This document shows positions 5,875-13,407 of a stretch of DNA of 26,808 bases, in pieces. Source of the stretch: a virus; IMG/VR virus record IMGVR_UViG_3300010430_004505, positions 1-26,808 of that record; one strand, written 5' to 3'. The notes beneath the pieces are model-generated. The model saw only the letters and a list, made by a program, of their open reading frames with translations, searched no databases and was not told where the DNA came from. Numbering within the stretch: position 1 is the stretch's first letter; every line of letters begins with the position of its first letter. A program made the translations under genes and the position numbers.

Positions 5875-6318
5875 TCAGTTCACCGTACTATCATAGAAGA
5901 TAGATGTTACCCTGATAGGACACTCATCCTTATCACACTGCTCACACTTATCATACTGCTCTTTAGTTGCAAATGCCTCTTTCCCTTTCTTTGCTAACTC
6001 TGGGTCTATCATTTCCATCAGTTTAAGCTCTTCAAGTGGTGTGATTGGTGTGATAACATTCATCTTCTCTTTTAACTCATCAAATAGCTCATTCATCTCT
6101 CTCATTGATTCATTAAGCTTATTATCAAGCTCTTTGTTCCTCTTATGGTGCTTATAATGAGCGTATAGTTGATGTATGCAAAAGAAGGTGAATAAACCAT
6201 TGGTTATTGATAGGACTATAGCACCACTCAATGTTAACTCATTGATGTTGAGTATTATAGCTATCCACATTAATACTGTGAGTGCTATAAAGAATGATAA
6301 TAAATGTATTTGTTTCAT
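5875..6318 (-). CDS. Two-helix membrane protein with coiled coil and Cys motifs
   Basis: A 147-residue protein. There are two transmembrane helices near the N-terminus (about residues 4-22 and 29-48; LSFFIALTVLMWIAIILNI and IVLSITNGLFTFFCIH). A cytoplasmic charged helix follows (HHKRNKELDNKLNESMREMN) that looks like a coiled coil, then a tail with EQCDKDECP. The ATG at 6318 has GGAG seven bases ahead; a TTG two codons upstream is too close to that site. It is the first gene after promoter-motif copy 3. Function unknown. Confidence 0.65.
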   Translation of the reverse strand: MKQIHLLSFFIALTVLMWIAIILNINELTLSGAIVLSITNGLFTFFCIHQLYAHYKHHKRNKELDNKLNESMREMNELFDELKEKMNVITPITPLEELKLMEMIDPELAKKGKEAFATKEQYDKCEQCDKDECPIRVTSIFYDSTVN

Positions 6319-6368
6319 TGTCAAGCTCCTTAAAATAATGATAGTATAAAGTAATTAATTACAACATA

Positions 6369-6380
6369 AAGTACGACGCC
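6369..6380 (-). promoter_or_regulatory. GGCGTCGTACTT promoter-like motif, copy 3
   Basis: Exact minus-strand copy, 51 bp ahead of the ATG at 6318 and just downstream of the strong hairpin that ends the SpoVG-like transcript. TATACT lies 20 bp after the motif and could serve as a -10 box. Confidence 0.6.
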
Positions 6381-6410
6381 GAACTAAATAAAATGACATA
6401 GATAATAAGA

Positions 6411-6442
6411 GGACAATACAAGCTGTGTAGCCTGTACTGTCC
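6411..6442 (-). terminator. 14-bp stem-loop after the SpoVG-like gene
   Basis: GGACAGTACAGGCT pairs with AGCTTGTATTGTCC on the minus strand over 14 bp (two G-U pairs) around an ACAC loop, 12 bp after the stop codon. The G-U pairs favour the minus-strand RNA. No continuous T-run follows, so it may be a terminator of limited strength or a 3'-end protector. Confidence 0.55.
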
Positions 6443-6453
6443 ACATATACTTA

Positions 6454-6726
6454 TTACTCTATCTCGGCAAGCTTATCTTGAGCCTTGGAGAGTAACAGTT
6501 CAGAGAGAGCAGGTGAACCATAGTAGTGAGAGTAGTACTTATCAGTCTTCTCATCCTTACGCTGAGGGACACCAAGGAAGTCTTCCTTACCCTGTTTAGA
6601 CTTGACTATCTTCAAGCCGTACAAGGTGATGCGTAGACCGTCGCCACAATCCAGTTCAGCACTGAAGAAGGCTTTAATGTTCTCAAGGTCTACAGGGTTG
6701 AGATTGATGATAGTTATAGTTGGCAT
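6454..6726 (-). CDS. SpoVG-like regulator
   Basis: A 90-residue protein matching the SpoVG family in length and pattern: NIKAFFSAELDCGDGLRI, then LYGLKIVKSKQGKEDFLGVP followed by QRKDEKTDKYYSHYY and a C-terminal helix (ALSELLLSKAQDKL). This compares with the family's 'a.asi.ld....v..ikvi.g..GlfvamPs.r...g...di..p'. SpoVG proteins bind DNA and RNA and act as regulators in several bacteria; phage versions are known. The start at 6726 has AGAGG upstream; an earlier ATG at 6870 would run through the control region. It is the first gene leftward from the divergent region, 40 bp behind motif copy 4, a typical place for an early regulator. Confidence 0.7.
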   Translation of the reverse strand: MPTITIINLNPVDLENIKAFFSAELDCGDGLRITLYGLKIVKSKQGKEDFLGVPQRKDEKTDKYYSHYYGSPALSELLLSKAQDKLAEIE

Positions 6727-6765
6727 AGTAACCTCTAAGATTGTGATAGAATAGTGACCAAGATA

Positions 6766-6776
6766 AAGTACGACGC
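6766..6776 (-). promoter_or_regulatory. GCGTCGTACTT promoter-like motif, copy 4
   Basis: Eleven of the twelve motif bases on the minus strand, 40 bp upstream of the SpoVG-like start, facing left. With copy 5 it frames the divergent control region, the two copies pointing away from each other. Confidence 0.6.
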
Positions 6777-6923
6777 AAGCTAAAGTTGAAGGGGGGGTAG
6801 GTGTTGGTGGATAATATGATAAATAAAAAAAGTATCCCTCTATATTTGCGCCAAAATTTTTCAAAAACACTGAGCTCTGAGCTGGGAATGTCGGTTTTGT
6901 GTTGTTTTTCGTGTTTTTTGTTG

Positions 6924-6935
6924 GTCGTCGTACTT
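6924..6935 (+). promoter_or_regulatory. GTCGTCGTACTT promoter-like motif, copy 5 (rightward)
   Basis: One mismatch from the minus-strand copies, on the plus strand, 43 bp ahead of the ATG at 6978. Both this copy and copy 4 are followed after 14-17 bp by TATCACAA, which may be part of the same promoter. It would start the rightward early operon. Confidence 0.55.
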
Positions 6936-6977
6936 GTTTTTGCGTTTTTTATCACAAATCCTTCGAAAGGAGGACTT

Positions 6978-7238
6978 ATGTCAATCAGGAAAGTTTGGAT
7001 TCACATAGCCATTTCAGCCGCCTTGCGGTATGATACAGTGAAATGGACGGCTTATGCCATTTTGGTAGCCCTAGGTGTAATCCGGACGCTAGAACCAGTA
7101 GGGAATAGCGTGATTCCCGAAGTAATCCATTGGCTCAAATGGAAACCTGAAGCTTCTGGTTCGTTAAATAAAGCTATCGCGGACGTAATACGTCGGAAAG
7201 CACATTTAGGAATGAAGCTAATGGTGAGAGCCCCTTAA
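6978..7238 (+). CDS. Small hypothetical membrane-associated protein
   Basis: An 86-residue protein; residues about 22-42 are hydrophobic (KWTAYAILVALGVIRTL) and may form a membrane helix. The remainder is basic. I start it at the ATG with GAAAGGAGGA upstream rather than at the earlier in-frame codon at 6801, which would run through the promoter motif. It is the first gene rightward of the control region and is followed by an unusual hairpin cluster. Function unknown. Confidence 0.6.
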   Translation: MSIRKVWIHIAISAALRYDTVKWTAYAILVALGVIRTLEPVGNSVIPEVIHWLKWKPEASGSLNKAIADVIRRKAHLGMKLMVRAP

Positions 7239-7245
7239 TTTTTAT

Positions 7246-7288
7246 AACCTTCTTTGTGAAGGTTAATACCTTCAAGGTAATGTTTTTT
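7246..7288 (+). terminator. Overlapping alternative hairpins ending in a T-run
   Basis: AACCTTC (7246-7252) can pair with GAAGGTT (7258-7264). The same GAAGGT can instead pair with ACCTTC (7268-7273), and ACC(TT) with (AA)GGT just before TTTTTT at 7283-7288. The pairings exclude each other, as in an attenuator. It lies between the first and second rightward genes. Confidence 0.45.
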
Positions 7289-7311
7289 AACATAAAAGTC
7301 AAGAGGTAAAA

Positions 7312-7824
7312 TTGATAAGCCATAGAGATTTTTTAATATCTTACGATATCACGCATAGATATGGGACAACGTTAGAGTTTAGACTCAATCATATGAGCGC
7401 TTATTTACTAGATTTTCTTGACGAACGTAAAATATTCGTCACAACGGAAAGCGTATTCATTAAATACATTGGGTCACGTCTTATCTTAGAACCTCGGGAT
7501 AGTCCGAGCGGTACACCACAGGGCATTATTTTGCCACGACTCCTGAATCAAGTAGGGCCGAGCGAGAGAAGTAACCGGTTTACGGTGGATTTTGCGCCAC
7601 GACCAGATATGAAGAAGAGCAAACTCAATTCATTACCTGCGAGCGAAACTGAACGAGGTGAATGGTCCGATAATTTTACTTTTTCAGATAGCATCTCCTT
7701 CAGAGATGAGGGAGAGCTACTTGAATATACCAATGGTATCTGCAGAGCAATGCTTGACTTAGTTCAAGGATTCTTAGATACATTAGAAAAACCAGATAAA
7801 GCAATCACTCTATTTATGAAATAA
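7312..7824 (+). CDS. Hypothetical protein (TTG start)
   Basis: A 170-residue soluble protein that starts with TTG, five bases after AGAGG. No family recognised. Its length and its ending helix (ICRAMLDLVQGFLDTLEK) resemble the two genes that follow it (7835 and 8371), which are clearly related to each other; the link to this one is weak. It begins just after the alternative hairpins, so its expression may depend on them. Confidence 0.55.
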   Translation: MISHRDFLISYDITHRYGTTLEFRLNHMSAYLLDFLDERKIFVTTESVFIKYIGSRLILEPRDSPSGTPQGIILPRLLNQVGPSERSNRFTVDFAPRPDMKKSKLNSLPASETERGEWSDNFTFSDSISFRDEGELLEYTNGICRAMLDLVQGFLDTLEKPDKAITLFMK

Positions 7825-7834
7825 CGGAGGACTC

Positions 7835-8305
7835 ATGTCTGAACATAATCAAGACCAAAGCGGTAGCGGTGAGAACCAAAACCAGGGTGGTCAGAATAAA
7901 CAGCAAAACCAAGGAAAGAAAGGACTCTTAGAGTACTATTTTACACCTTATAAAAGTAATGCTGTCTTTCAGTTGATTACTCAGCACCCCGCTGTTACAC
8001 GTTTTATAGAGCAACAACCAGGTCGTGTCTTTAGAGCCAGCAATGGCTACAGGATAGGGCTTGGATGGCTATACCCAGAATGGAAGATGTCTAACAACAT
8101 CTTATACCTTGACGGAACAGGTGGCGAGGAACTTGACAAGAACGATGTCACAAGATTTCCTGTGGATGGTGAAGTTTACAGAGATGGTCAAATGACACTA
8201 GTCAAGACTGCCCTCGTTGAACTTGTTAATAATGTCAAGAAAACATTCGGTGATGTCTTAAGGCTCAAACCAGAACGTCGTAATCCGCGAATTGTGCTGG
8301 CATAA
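7835..8305 (+). CDS. Hypothetical protein, paralogue of the 8371 gene
   Basis: A 156-residue protein. Residues 1-28 are Gln/Asn/Gly-rich and disordered. The rest is a compact domain with RVFRASNGYRIGLGWLYP, NNILYLDG and a late helix ALVELVNNVKKTF. The gene at 8371 shows the same sequence of blocks (GVFEASNGWRV, NKVIYLQG, ALAEMVKEAK), so the two arose by duplication. A strong GGAGGA site precedes the ATG. Function unknown; the tandem pair suggests subunits or specificity variants of one small phage protein. Confidence 0.65.
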   Translation: MSEHNQDQSGSGENQNQGGQNKQQNQGKKGLLEYYFTPYKSNAVFQLITQHPAVTRFIEQQPGRVFRASNGYRIGLGWLYPEWKMSNNILYLDGTGGEELDKNDVTRFPVDGEVYRDGQMTLVKTALVELVNNVKKTFGDVLRLKPERRNPRIVLA

Positions 8306-8370
8306 TTGCTGAATTTTTTGTATATTCCTTAATTAACTTATTCTATTAATCGAATAAAAGGAGGACACTT

Positions 8371-8799
8371 ATGTCCAAAATCACACATCTCGGCTATCAT
8401 CTGGACCAATATGGAAGAAATTTCATATTCCAGATTGAGGAGCAGAGTGACCAGGTAATCAACTTTATCAAAAGAGTTGGTGTCTTCGAAGCTTCGAACG
8501 GTTGGAGAGTCATGATTGACAAACAACCTGAGATAGACCTTGATAATAAGGTTATCTATCTTCAGGGTCGGAAGTCAGGAAAAGACGACTACATCCACAG
8601 GAACCAAAAGGTTGGGCCTGAGAAAGAAGTTAAGAAGATTTGCGGAGCGATTGACAGAGCGCTCGCAGAGATGGTCAAAGAAGCTAAGTGCGGAACTAGA
8701 AGACCGTTCAAAACCTATGACACTATGGTTATAGACTTGAGCGAATTCGATATGTTCGCACCTGTTAGAAGAGAAAACCGTATAATTATTTATCGGTAA
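8371..8799 (+). CDS. Hypothetical protein, paralogue of the 7835 gene
   Basis: A 142-residue soluble protein lacking the Gln/Asn-rich arm of its paralogue at 7835 but sharing its core: VGVFEASNGWRV at about residues 36-47, DNKVIYLQG at about 58-66 and RALAEMVKEAK near 100. It ends RENRIIIYR. It has an excellent AAAGGAGGA site. An intrinsic terminator follows directly. Family unknown. Confidence 0.65.
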   Translation: MSKITHLGYHLDQYGRNFIFQIEEQSDQVINFIKRVGVFEASNGWRVMIDKQPEIDLDNKVIYLQGRKSGKDDYIHRNQKVGPEKEVKKICGAIDRALAEMVKEAKCGTRRPFKTYDTMVIDLSEFDMFAPVRRENRIIIYR

Positions 8800-8808
8800 T
8801 TTTCAGTA

Positions 8809-8840
8809 GGGCTCCCTTAACAGGGGAGCTCATTTTTTTT
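8809..8840 (+). terminator. Intrinsic terminator
   Basis: GGGCTCCC pairs with GGGAGCTC (8 bp, one G-U) around a 7-nt loop and is followed by A and eight T. It ends the first rightward operon, only 14 bp before the next gene, for which no separate promoter is visible, so read-through or antitermination is likely. Confidence 0.8.
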
Positions 8841-8853
8841 ATATGGAGTAATG

Positions 8854-9222
8854 ATGCGATTAAAACATTGTAACAGCTACGGCTGTACGCAAAAGCTCCA
8901 GACTGTCGAAGAAGTCAAAAATCGCATTTGCGAAACCCACAGAGACGCCCTTCAATACGAAGATTCCTATGTTGGAATATGTTGGCACTGTGGAGCTATC
9001 ACTCTAGTTGAAGATAGACAGTGGTGCAGAAAGCAAAAAAAGTACTATATTGAAGCAAAAACGGTCTTTAGTAAAGGGTGCAAGCTCTGTACTGGAGACG
9101 AAGAGAATAACATAAAGTGGATGAATATCCCACCAGAGATAGGAACCCACGCTATCACAGAGATTACGAATCAAAATGATAGACTAATCGTAGATTATCA
9201 ACCATCAATATCACCCAGTTAA
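8854..9222 (+). CDS. Hypothetical zinc-binding protein
   Basis: A 122-residue protein with two likely zinc sites: C6, C11, C26 and H29 (CNSYGC...CETH), and a ribbon formed by C43-x2-C46 (CWHC) with C76-x2-C79 (CKLC). The second ATG is used as start because GGAG lies five bases ahead of it; the one at 8851 is too close. It sits just after a terminator and 20 bp before the annealing-protein gene. It may be a small DNA-binding regulator or a replication accessory, but that is inference. Confidence 0.6.
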   Translation: MRLKHCNSYGCTQKLQTVEEVKNRICETHRDALQYEDSYVGICWHCGAITLVEDRQWCRKQKKYYIEAKTVFSKGCKLCTGDEENNIKWMNIPPEIGTHAITEITNQNDRLIVDYQPSISPS

Positions 9223-9244
9223 TTTATTAACCCAAGGAGGATAA

Positions 9245-10015
9245 ATGGCAGATAAAGAACAACAGCAAGGTACAGCCTTCTCTCAGGCGTCCGCATTGGT
9301 TAAAGCACTCGCAGACTTATCAATAATGAATGATGAAAATCTCAGAGGCGCAGTGACGGAACACATTACGTCCATTTACGATGTGCGTACTCCGAAGGAG
9401 AAGATTAAGTTGAGACCTGATGGGCTTGATTATATTGAGTCCAGCTGGATGGATAAGACTTGGAAAGGGTATGCCCCACTATATGAGTATAACCTACTCG
9501 TACATAACGAGTCTTTAGGGTTTATAGATATAATCGTAAGCCTAACTGATAGAATTACTGGAAATAAAGAGCTTGGAGCAGGCTCAGCGCGTATCCAGAC
9601 AAAGAGAGATGACCCAGATTATATACTGGATAAAGGTAATAATCTAAAGGCAGCTCTTACTAACGCGATAAAGAATGCTCAATCGAAATTCGGTGTCGGT
9701 GCCGACGTGTATGGCAAACGTGAAGAAACCAAAACTGACGAAGAGAAAGCTAGATTTACGTCTATGCTGACTGATATCAGGCGAATCAATTCTACCCGTG
9801 CTCGTCTATTTGAAGAGCAATGGAATGAACTAGGTGTCGACTTCACGGAATTTCTCGACCAATGGGATATCTACCTACGTCGAAACATAACTTCAGCAGA
9901 AAAGTCCAGTGGACACGCTGCTACTGATGACAGCGTAGTAACTGGAGTGTCATCAAATAAAAATCAAAACAACATCAAGCAAAATGCTGCAGATACAAAG
10001 AAACAAATTCTTTAA
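9245..10015 (+). CDS. Rad52/Sak-like single-strand annealing protein
   Basis: A 256-residue protein whose pattern matches the Rad52-like phage annealing proteins (Sak/DUF1071 group). A beta-rich section YAPLYEYNLLVHNESLGFID leads into TDRITGNKELGAGSARIQ, then a helix LKAALTNAIKNAQSKFGVG ending in ADVYG. That is the family's '...A..DA.KRA...FGiG..lY' signature. The C-terminal 50 residues are Ser/Asn/Lys-rich and likely disordered, as in SSAPs that bind SSB. These proteins anneal complementary single strands during phage recombination and replication. A GGAGG site precedes the ATG, and it heads the replication block. Assigned from patterns only; a RecT-type protein is the main alternative. Confidence 0.5.
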   Translation: MADKEQQQGTAFSQASALVKALADLSIMNDENLRGAVTEHITSIYDVRTPKEKIKLRPDGLDYIESSWMDKTWKGYAPLYEYNLLVHNESLGFIDIIVSLTDRITGNKELGAGSARIQTKRDDPDYILDKGNNLKAALTNAIKNAQSKFGVGADVYGKREETKTDEEKARFTSMLTDIRRINSTRARLFEEQWNELGVDFTEFLDQWDIYLRRNITSAEKSSGHAATDDSVVTGVSSNKNQNNIKQNAADTKKQIL

Positions 10016-10036
10016 TTACTATAAGGAAAAAACTTG

Positions 10037-10810
10037 ATGTCTAATTTAATAAATCCGTGGGAAATGGTTAGCGACTTAAATGAAGCAGTCATCCCACAAT
10101 TTACTCAAGCCAAGTATATGATTCTGCGTATCGCACCGCCGAAAGGCAAGGACATACATGCAGGACTATTAGCCACTTGTGGTTTAGTCTCGTATATTGG
10201 TGAGAACGAAACAGAAGTGAAGATGATAGAGGCCTCAGAGGGCCCATCTGGATATGAAATTACATTTCCAAATGGAAAGCGTGGATTAACTGCTACCAAA
10301 TATCGTGGTCCTAAATCATGGTATAGATTCCGCAAGGCTGACGGTAGCTGGTTTCAAATCGGTTCAAACAACCGTGACACTGGTATAAACGAAAAATTTA
10401 CACCAGCTTACGCTGAAAAACACCTAGCATCTTCAATCAAAGGTTGGGACCAGATGAGTGAAGCTGACCGCGAAGGCTCGGTTAACGACTATCTTTACGA
10501 TATGTTTATGTTTGCCTTAGCGCTTGATTTCAACTTAAAGGTTGAAGGAGATAACATAGAGATGCCATTTGTAGGAATGGTGTCAGACTTGTATCGTCGG
10601 TATACTCCACCTAAAGAGGGCGAGAAGTACGGTAACACCGTAATTACAAAGTTCGCTCCTTCTGAAGGTAGAACTACTCTATCTGGAGATTACACAAAGG
10701 TTGACGCAGAAATAGCGGTCGCCATCCATGAAAAGATTCAGGAAAGAAGTGAAGCTCGCTTTAATCCTGCTGATTTCACGGAGAAAGAAGCAGAGGAAGA
10801 TGTAATCTAA
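10037..10810 (+). CDS. Hypothetical protein of the recombination block
   Basis: A 257-residue soluble protein with no recognised family. It is mixed alpha/beta with conserved-looking stretches KAYMILRIAPP-like at residues 27-37, RGPKSWYRFRKADGSWFQI near 95 and VNDYLYDMFMFALALDFNL near 155. The tail is acidic (TEKEAEEDVI), as in single-strand DNA-binding proteins that recruit partners. The ATG at 10037 directly follows a TTG; I use the ATG. It lies between the annealing protein and the helicase genes and overlaps the next start (TAATG). An SSB-like or annealing partner role would fit the location but is not shown by the sequence. Confidence 0.6.
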   Translation: MSNLINPWEMVSDLNEAVIPQFTQAKYMILRIAPPKGKDIHAGLLATCGLVSYIGENETEVKMIEASEGPSGYEITFPNGKRGLTATKYRGPKSWYRFRKADGSWFQIGSNNRDTGINEKFTPAYAEKHLASSIKGWDQMSEADREGSVNDYLYDMFMFALALDFNLKVEGDNIEMPFVGMVSDLYRRYTPPKEGEKYGNTVITKFAPSEGRTTLSGDYTKVDAEIAVAIHEKIQERSEARFNPADFTEKEAEEDVI

Positions 10811-11145
10811 TGCCTAATTTCCAAGAGAATAAGGCTTTTGAGGTGGCCCCGAAAGGGGCTGCCGAACTCGTGGAAGTTATAACCTTGTACGAGAGGTCCG
10901 GAAAGAAAGTGCCGCCAGATACGGCTGCCGATTTATGTAATGAGCTAAATGACATAAATATTTTTGTAATCAAGATAGCATTAAGGGCTTATAAAGCCAA
11001 GGTAGCTCGGGAAAGAAAACCATATCATCCCAAGTATTTCATCAATTTGACTAAGAAATTAGCCAAGCGAATCAAGAACATTCCTGAGTCGTTTCACGAA
11101 AGAGAAGAAGACTTAATAATACCAAATTTAGGTAGGGCAATATGA
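10810..11145 (+). CDS. Hypothetical protein, possible helicase loader
   Basis: A 111-residue, largely helical basic protein (ADLCNELNDINIFVIKIALR, then HPKYFINLTKKLAKRIKN). It is joined by a TAATG overlap to the gene before and an ATGA overlap to the DnaB helicase gene after, so it is translationally coupled to the helicase. Phages often place a small helicase loader or initiation factor in exactly this position (for example G39P of SPP1, of similar length), which is the basis for the suggestion. I see no sequence motif that proves it. Confidence 0.5.
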   Translation: MPNFQENKAFEVAPKGAAELVEVITLYERSGKKVPPDTAADLCNELNDINIFVIKIALRAYKAKVARERKPYHPKYFINLTKKLAKRIKNIPESFHEREEDLIIPNLGRAI

Positions 11146-12551
11146 TTTTTACAAACTCTTTGCATAGCTTAGAGGCAGAGCAAAAAGTGCTGGGGTTCTT
11201 CTTTAATCGCCACATAGAAGAAGATAAGAGGATGCAGTTGCTGCAACTCGTTCAACCAGAACACTTTACCGATACTCGTGCATCATTTCTTTATGGAGTG
11301 ATTAAACGTTATCGTGTTTTTGACCGAATAGTGTTGTGGGATAAAATCAAGTCACTCAAAGAGGTAGAAGAGACCGACATTGAGTGGAAGGACCTTGAAG
11401 ACATTAATGACCTCACTGGAACTGAGGATATCGACGGTTATGTCGAGATACTCATAGATAGATACCAGAAGCGTGAGATGCACTCTTTCGGGAAAGAGAT
11501 ACAGCACGCTATGACAACTGGTGAAGACCAATATGAAATAGCCTTAAAGGCGCAATCGTTATTGCAAAAGATTAGCTCTAACGTTGCTATTGACACTAAT
11601 GAAGAACTTCTAGAAAAAGTTCTGAATGAAGACCCTGGAGAAGTAATATCAACAGGGTATAGGCAAATAGATAATTATATCGGAGGATTCGCCCGAGGTA
11701 TGATTGTTTCAATTGCTGGCGATAGTGGTCATATGAAAACGACACTGGCTTTAGACCAATCGTTTAAGATGGCTGAACTAAACCCGTCGCTAAAGATTGG
11801 TATCTTTTCGAAGGAGATGTCATCAGAGAGCTTAGTTAAGAAACAAATCTCTCGCATCTGTAAGATTCCAATAGCTAATATTTTCTCGCAAGATTATGAC
11901 AAGGAGTATGTCAAAAGGAAAATGATGGAAGTGCCTGCCTGGAGGGAGAATAGGGTTCGTATAATCAACCCGAATTCGTTTTCTGGCGTAGGGGACATAG
12001 CCCGTATCCAGATGACCCACAGGTTTGACATATGGTTTCTCGACTTCATTCAATTGCTGGAGTTTGCAAGACATGCGAATTCCTCATCTGATTATAATAT
12101 CCAGATTGGGCAGAATATGCGTAATCTGCAGTCGCTTGCACTAGCGACAAAGTCCGTGGGTATTATTCTAAGTCAGGTGAAGAAGGGCATTGAATATCGG
12201 AAAATCAAAAGGCCTACTATCTCTGACCTTGAATGGTCGGGACTAATCAAGCAGTTATCATCCTATATATTCTTCTCATATTATCCTGGGAAATACTATG
12301 GATTTGACAAAATCGCTGATGACCATTACTATCTCATAGCTGAGAAAACACGGTTTTCAGAAACTTTTGTTTATCCTATGCAGGTCAATCCTGCACTTGG
12401 TATATTCACCGAGATAGAAGATGCTACTGACAGACGAGCCCGTGTTAAAGCCTTACGAGATATCACAGAAAATCAAACAACTTTTCAAAAGAAAGGAAAC
12501 GCGTATGACGACATCCAAGCCTCTAATCCAAGAGCAAGTACTCTCTGGTAA
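11142..12551 (+). CDS. dnaB: DnaB-like replicative DNA helicase
   Basis: A 469-residue helicase of the usual DnaB length. The N-terminal domain carries LHSLEAEQKVLGFFF and FLYGVIKRYRVFDRIVLWDKI, as in DnaB. The RecA-like domain has Walker A GDSGHMKT at residues 193-200, Walker B-type IWFLDFIQLLE at about 297-306, and QVKKGIEYRKIKRPTISDLEWSGLIKQ-type sequence of the family's C-terminal motifs (QLSR......P..SDLR.SG.IEQ). Here the usual S-R after Q reads V-K. It unwinds the replication fork as a hexamer. It is coupled to the upstream putative loader by ATGA and overlapped at its end by the next gene. Confidence 0.9.
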   Translation: MIFTNSLHSLEAEQKVLGFFFNRHIEEDKRMQLLQLVQPEHFTDTRASFLYGVIKRYRVFDRIVLWDKIKSLKEVEETDIEWKDLEDINDLTGTEDIDGYVEILIDRYQKREMHSFGKEIQHAMTTGEDQYEIALKAQSLLQKISSNVAIDTNEELLEKVLNEDPGEVISTGYRQIDNYIGGFARGMIVSIAGDSGHMKTTLALDQSFKMAELNPSLKIGIFSKEMSSESLVKKQISRICKIPIANIFSQDYDKEYVKRKMMEVPAWRENRVRIINPNSFSGVGDIARIQMTHRFDIWFLDFIQLLEFARHANSSSDYNIQIGQNMRNLQSLALATKSVGIILSQVKKGIEYRKIKRPTISDLEWSGLIKQLSSYIFFSYYPGKYYGFDKIADDHYYLIAEKTRFSETFVYPMQVNPALGIFTEIEDATDRRARVKALRDITENQTTFQKKGNAYDDIQASNPRASTLW

Positions 12552-13377
12552 GAAGTTACCTCTTAATACGCTCTTAACATATAATATTGACCGAGACTCT
12601 CTGGTAATCCCAGATGAGATTCGCGATAAAGTACTCGTAAAATTACGCAATGCCTGGACGAAAGCCGCAGGTAACACTTTAGATAAGTTCCCAAATATAG
12701 CGCTGTTGTCTGATATTGATTGGCGCTGGATAACTGACCGAGGTAAGCTCCCAAAACGTATTAGGAGCTTCATGCACAAAGAATTTGATTTCGAAGTGTC
12801 TGAGTATATCCAATCTGAAATTGGCAATATATGTCTCAACGAACTTCCAGGTAGTCAAGATTATTACTTTGACATAGCTACTAAACTAAACTGGAGAAAT
12901 GGTGATTTCGGCGACCACCAGAGTTGCTTTCTTAATGTAAGTGGCTCTCCAACCTCCGAGGTTAGTACTATGCAACGCGATGGCAGATTCAAAGCTTTGA
13001 GGTTCTTTAGACCTTTTGAGTCTGATGTAGCCCAAAACCATGCCAATGCCTATGATGGTGTATCTTATACACAAGATGGGCAACTATATTTGGGAGTCTC
13101 TAGAGCTTGGCTCTTTAGAGCTACCGATGACTCCACCGTTTTATTTAACTCCTATGGCTATAATATGTCAATGTCTGCTGATATACTCAGTAGATATTTA
13201 GGAATGCCTAAATATAGTGTAGGAATAGATGAGACAGATATAGGTGTTAACGGTTCTCATGGTTATCTTATAAGCAAAGATAAACCTACTAACGAATGGA
13301 TTGACTTCGACGTCTGGGATGGTGACCATTATGGTGAGTATCCTGATGACGAAGAAGGCGAACCACTTTATATGTAA
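12505..13377 (+). CDS. Hypothetical protein, 290 aa
   Basis: A soluble protein of unknown family. I start it at the ATG at 12505, behind AAAGGAAA, so it overlaps the helicase end by 47 bp; a longer frame from 12421 has no site. Residues 1-105 look helical. Residues 135-260 contain a run of conserved-looking blocks: NGDFGDHQSCFLNVSG, GRFKALRFFRPFE, YLGVSRAWLFRATDD, VLFNSYGYNMSMSADIL. A lone Cys in DHQSCF and a following R-F pair recall a cysteine-active-site or nucleotide-fold enzyme, but this is speculation. The C-terminus is very acidic. It sits between the helicase and a pseudo-hydrolase. Confidence 0.65.
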   Translation: MTTSKPLIQEQVLSGKKLPLNTLLTYNIDRDSLVIPDEIRDKVLVKLRNAWTKAAGNTLDKFPNIALLSDIDWRWITDRGKLPKRIRSFMHKEFDFEVSEYIQSEIGNICLNELPGSQDYYFDIATKLNWRNGDFGDHQSCFLNVSGSPTSEVSTMQRDGRFKALRFFRPFESDVAQNHANAYDGVSYTQDGQLYLGVSRAWLFRATDDSTVLFNSYGYNMSMSADILSRYLGMPKYSVGIDETDIGVNGSHGYLISKDKPTNEWIDFDVWDGDHYGEYPDDEEGEPLYM

Positions 13378-13407
13378 TCATAATTTTATCAAAGAAAGGA
13401 GGAAGGT

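Noticed and set aside
6801-7238. Long form of the first rightward protein starting at 6801
   Set aside because: It would be translated through promoter-motif copy 5, and the strong ribosome-binding site is at the inner ATG 6978.
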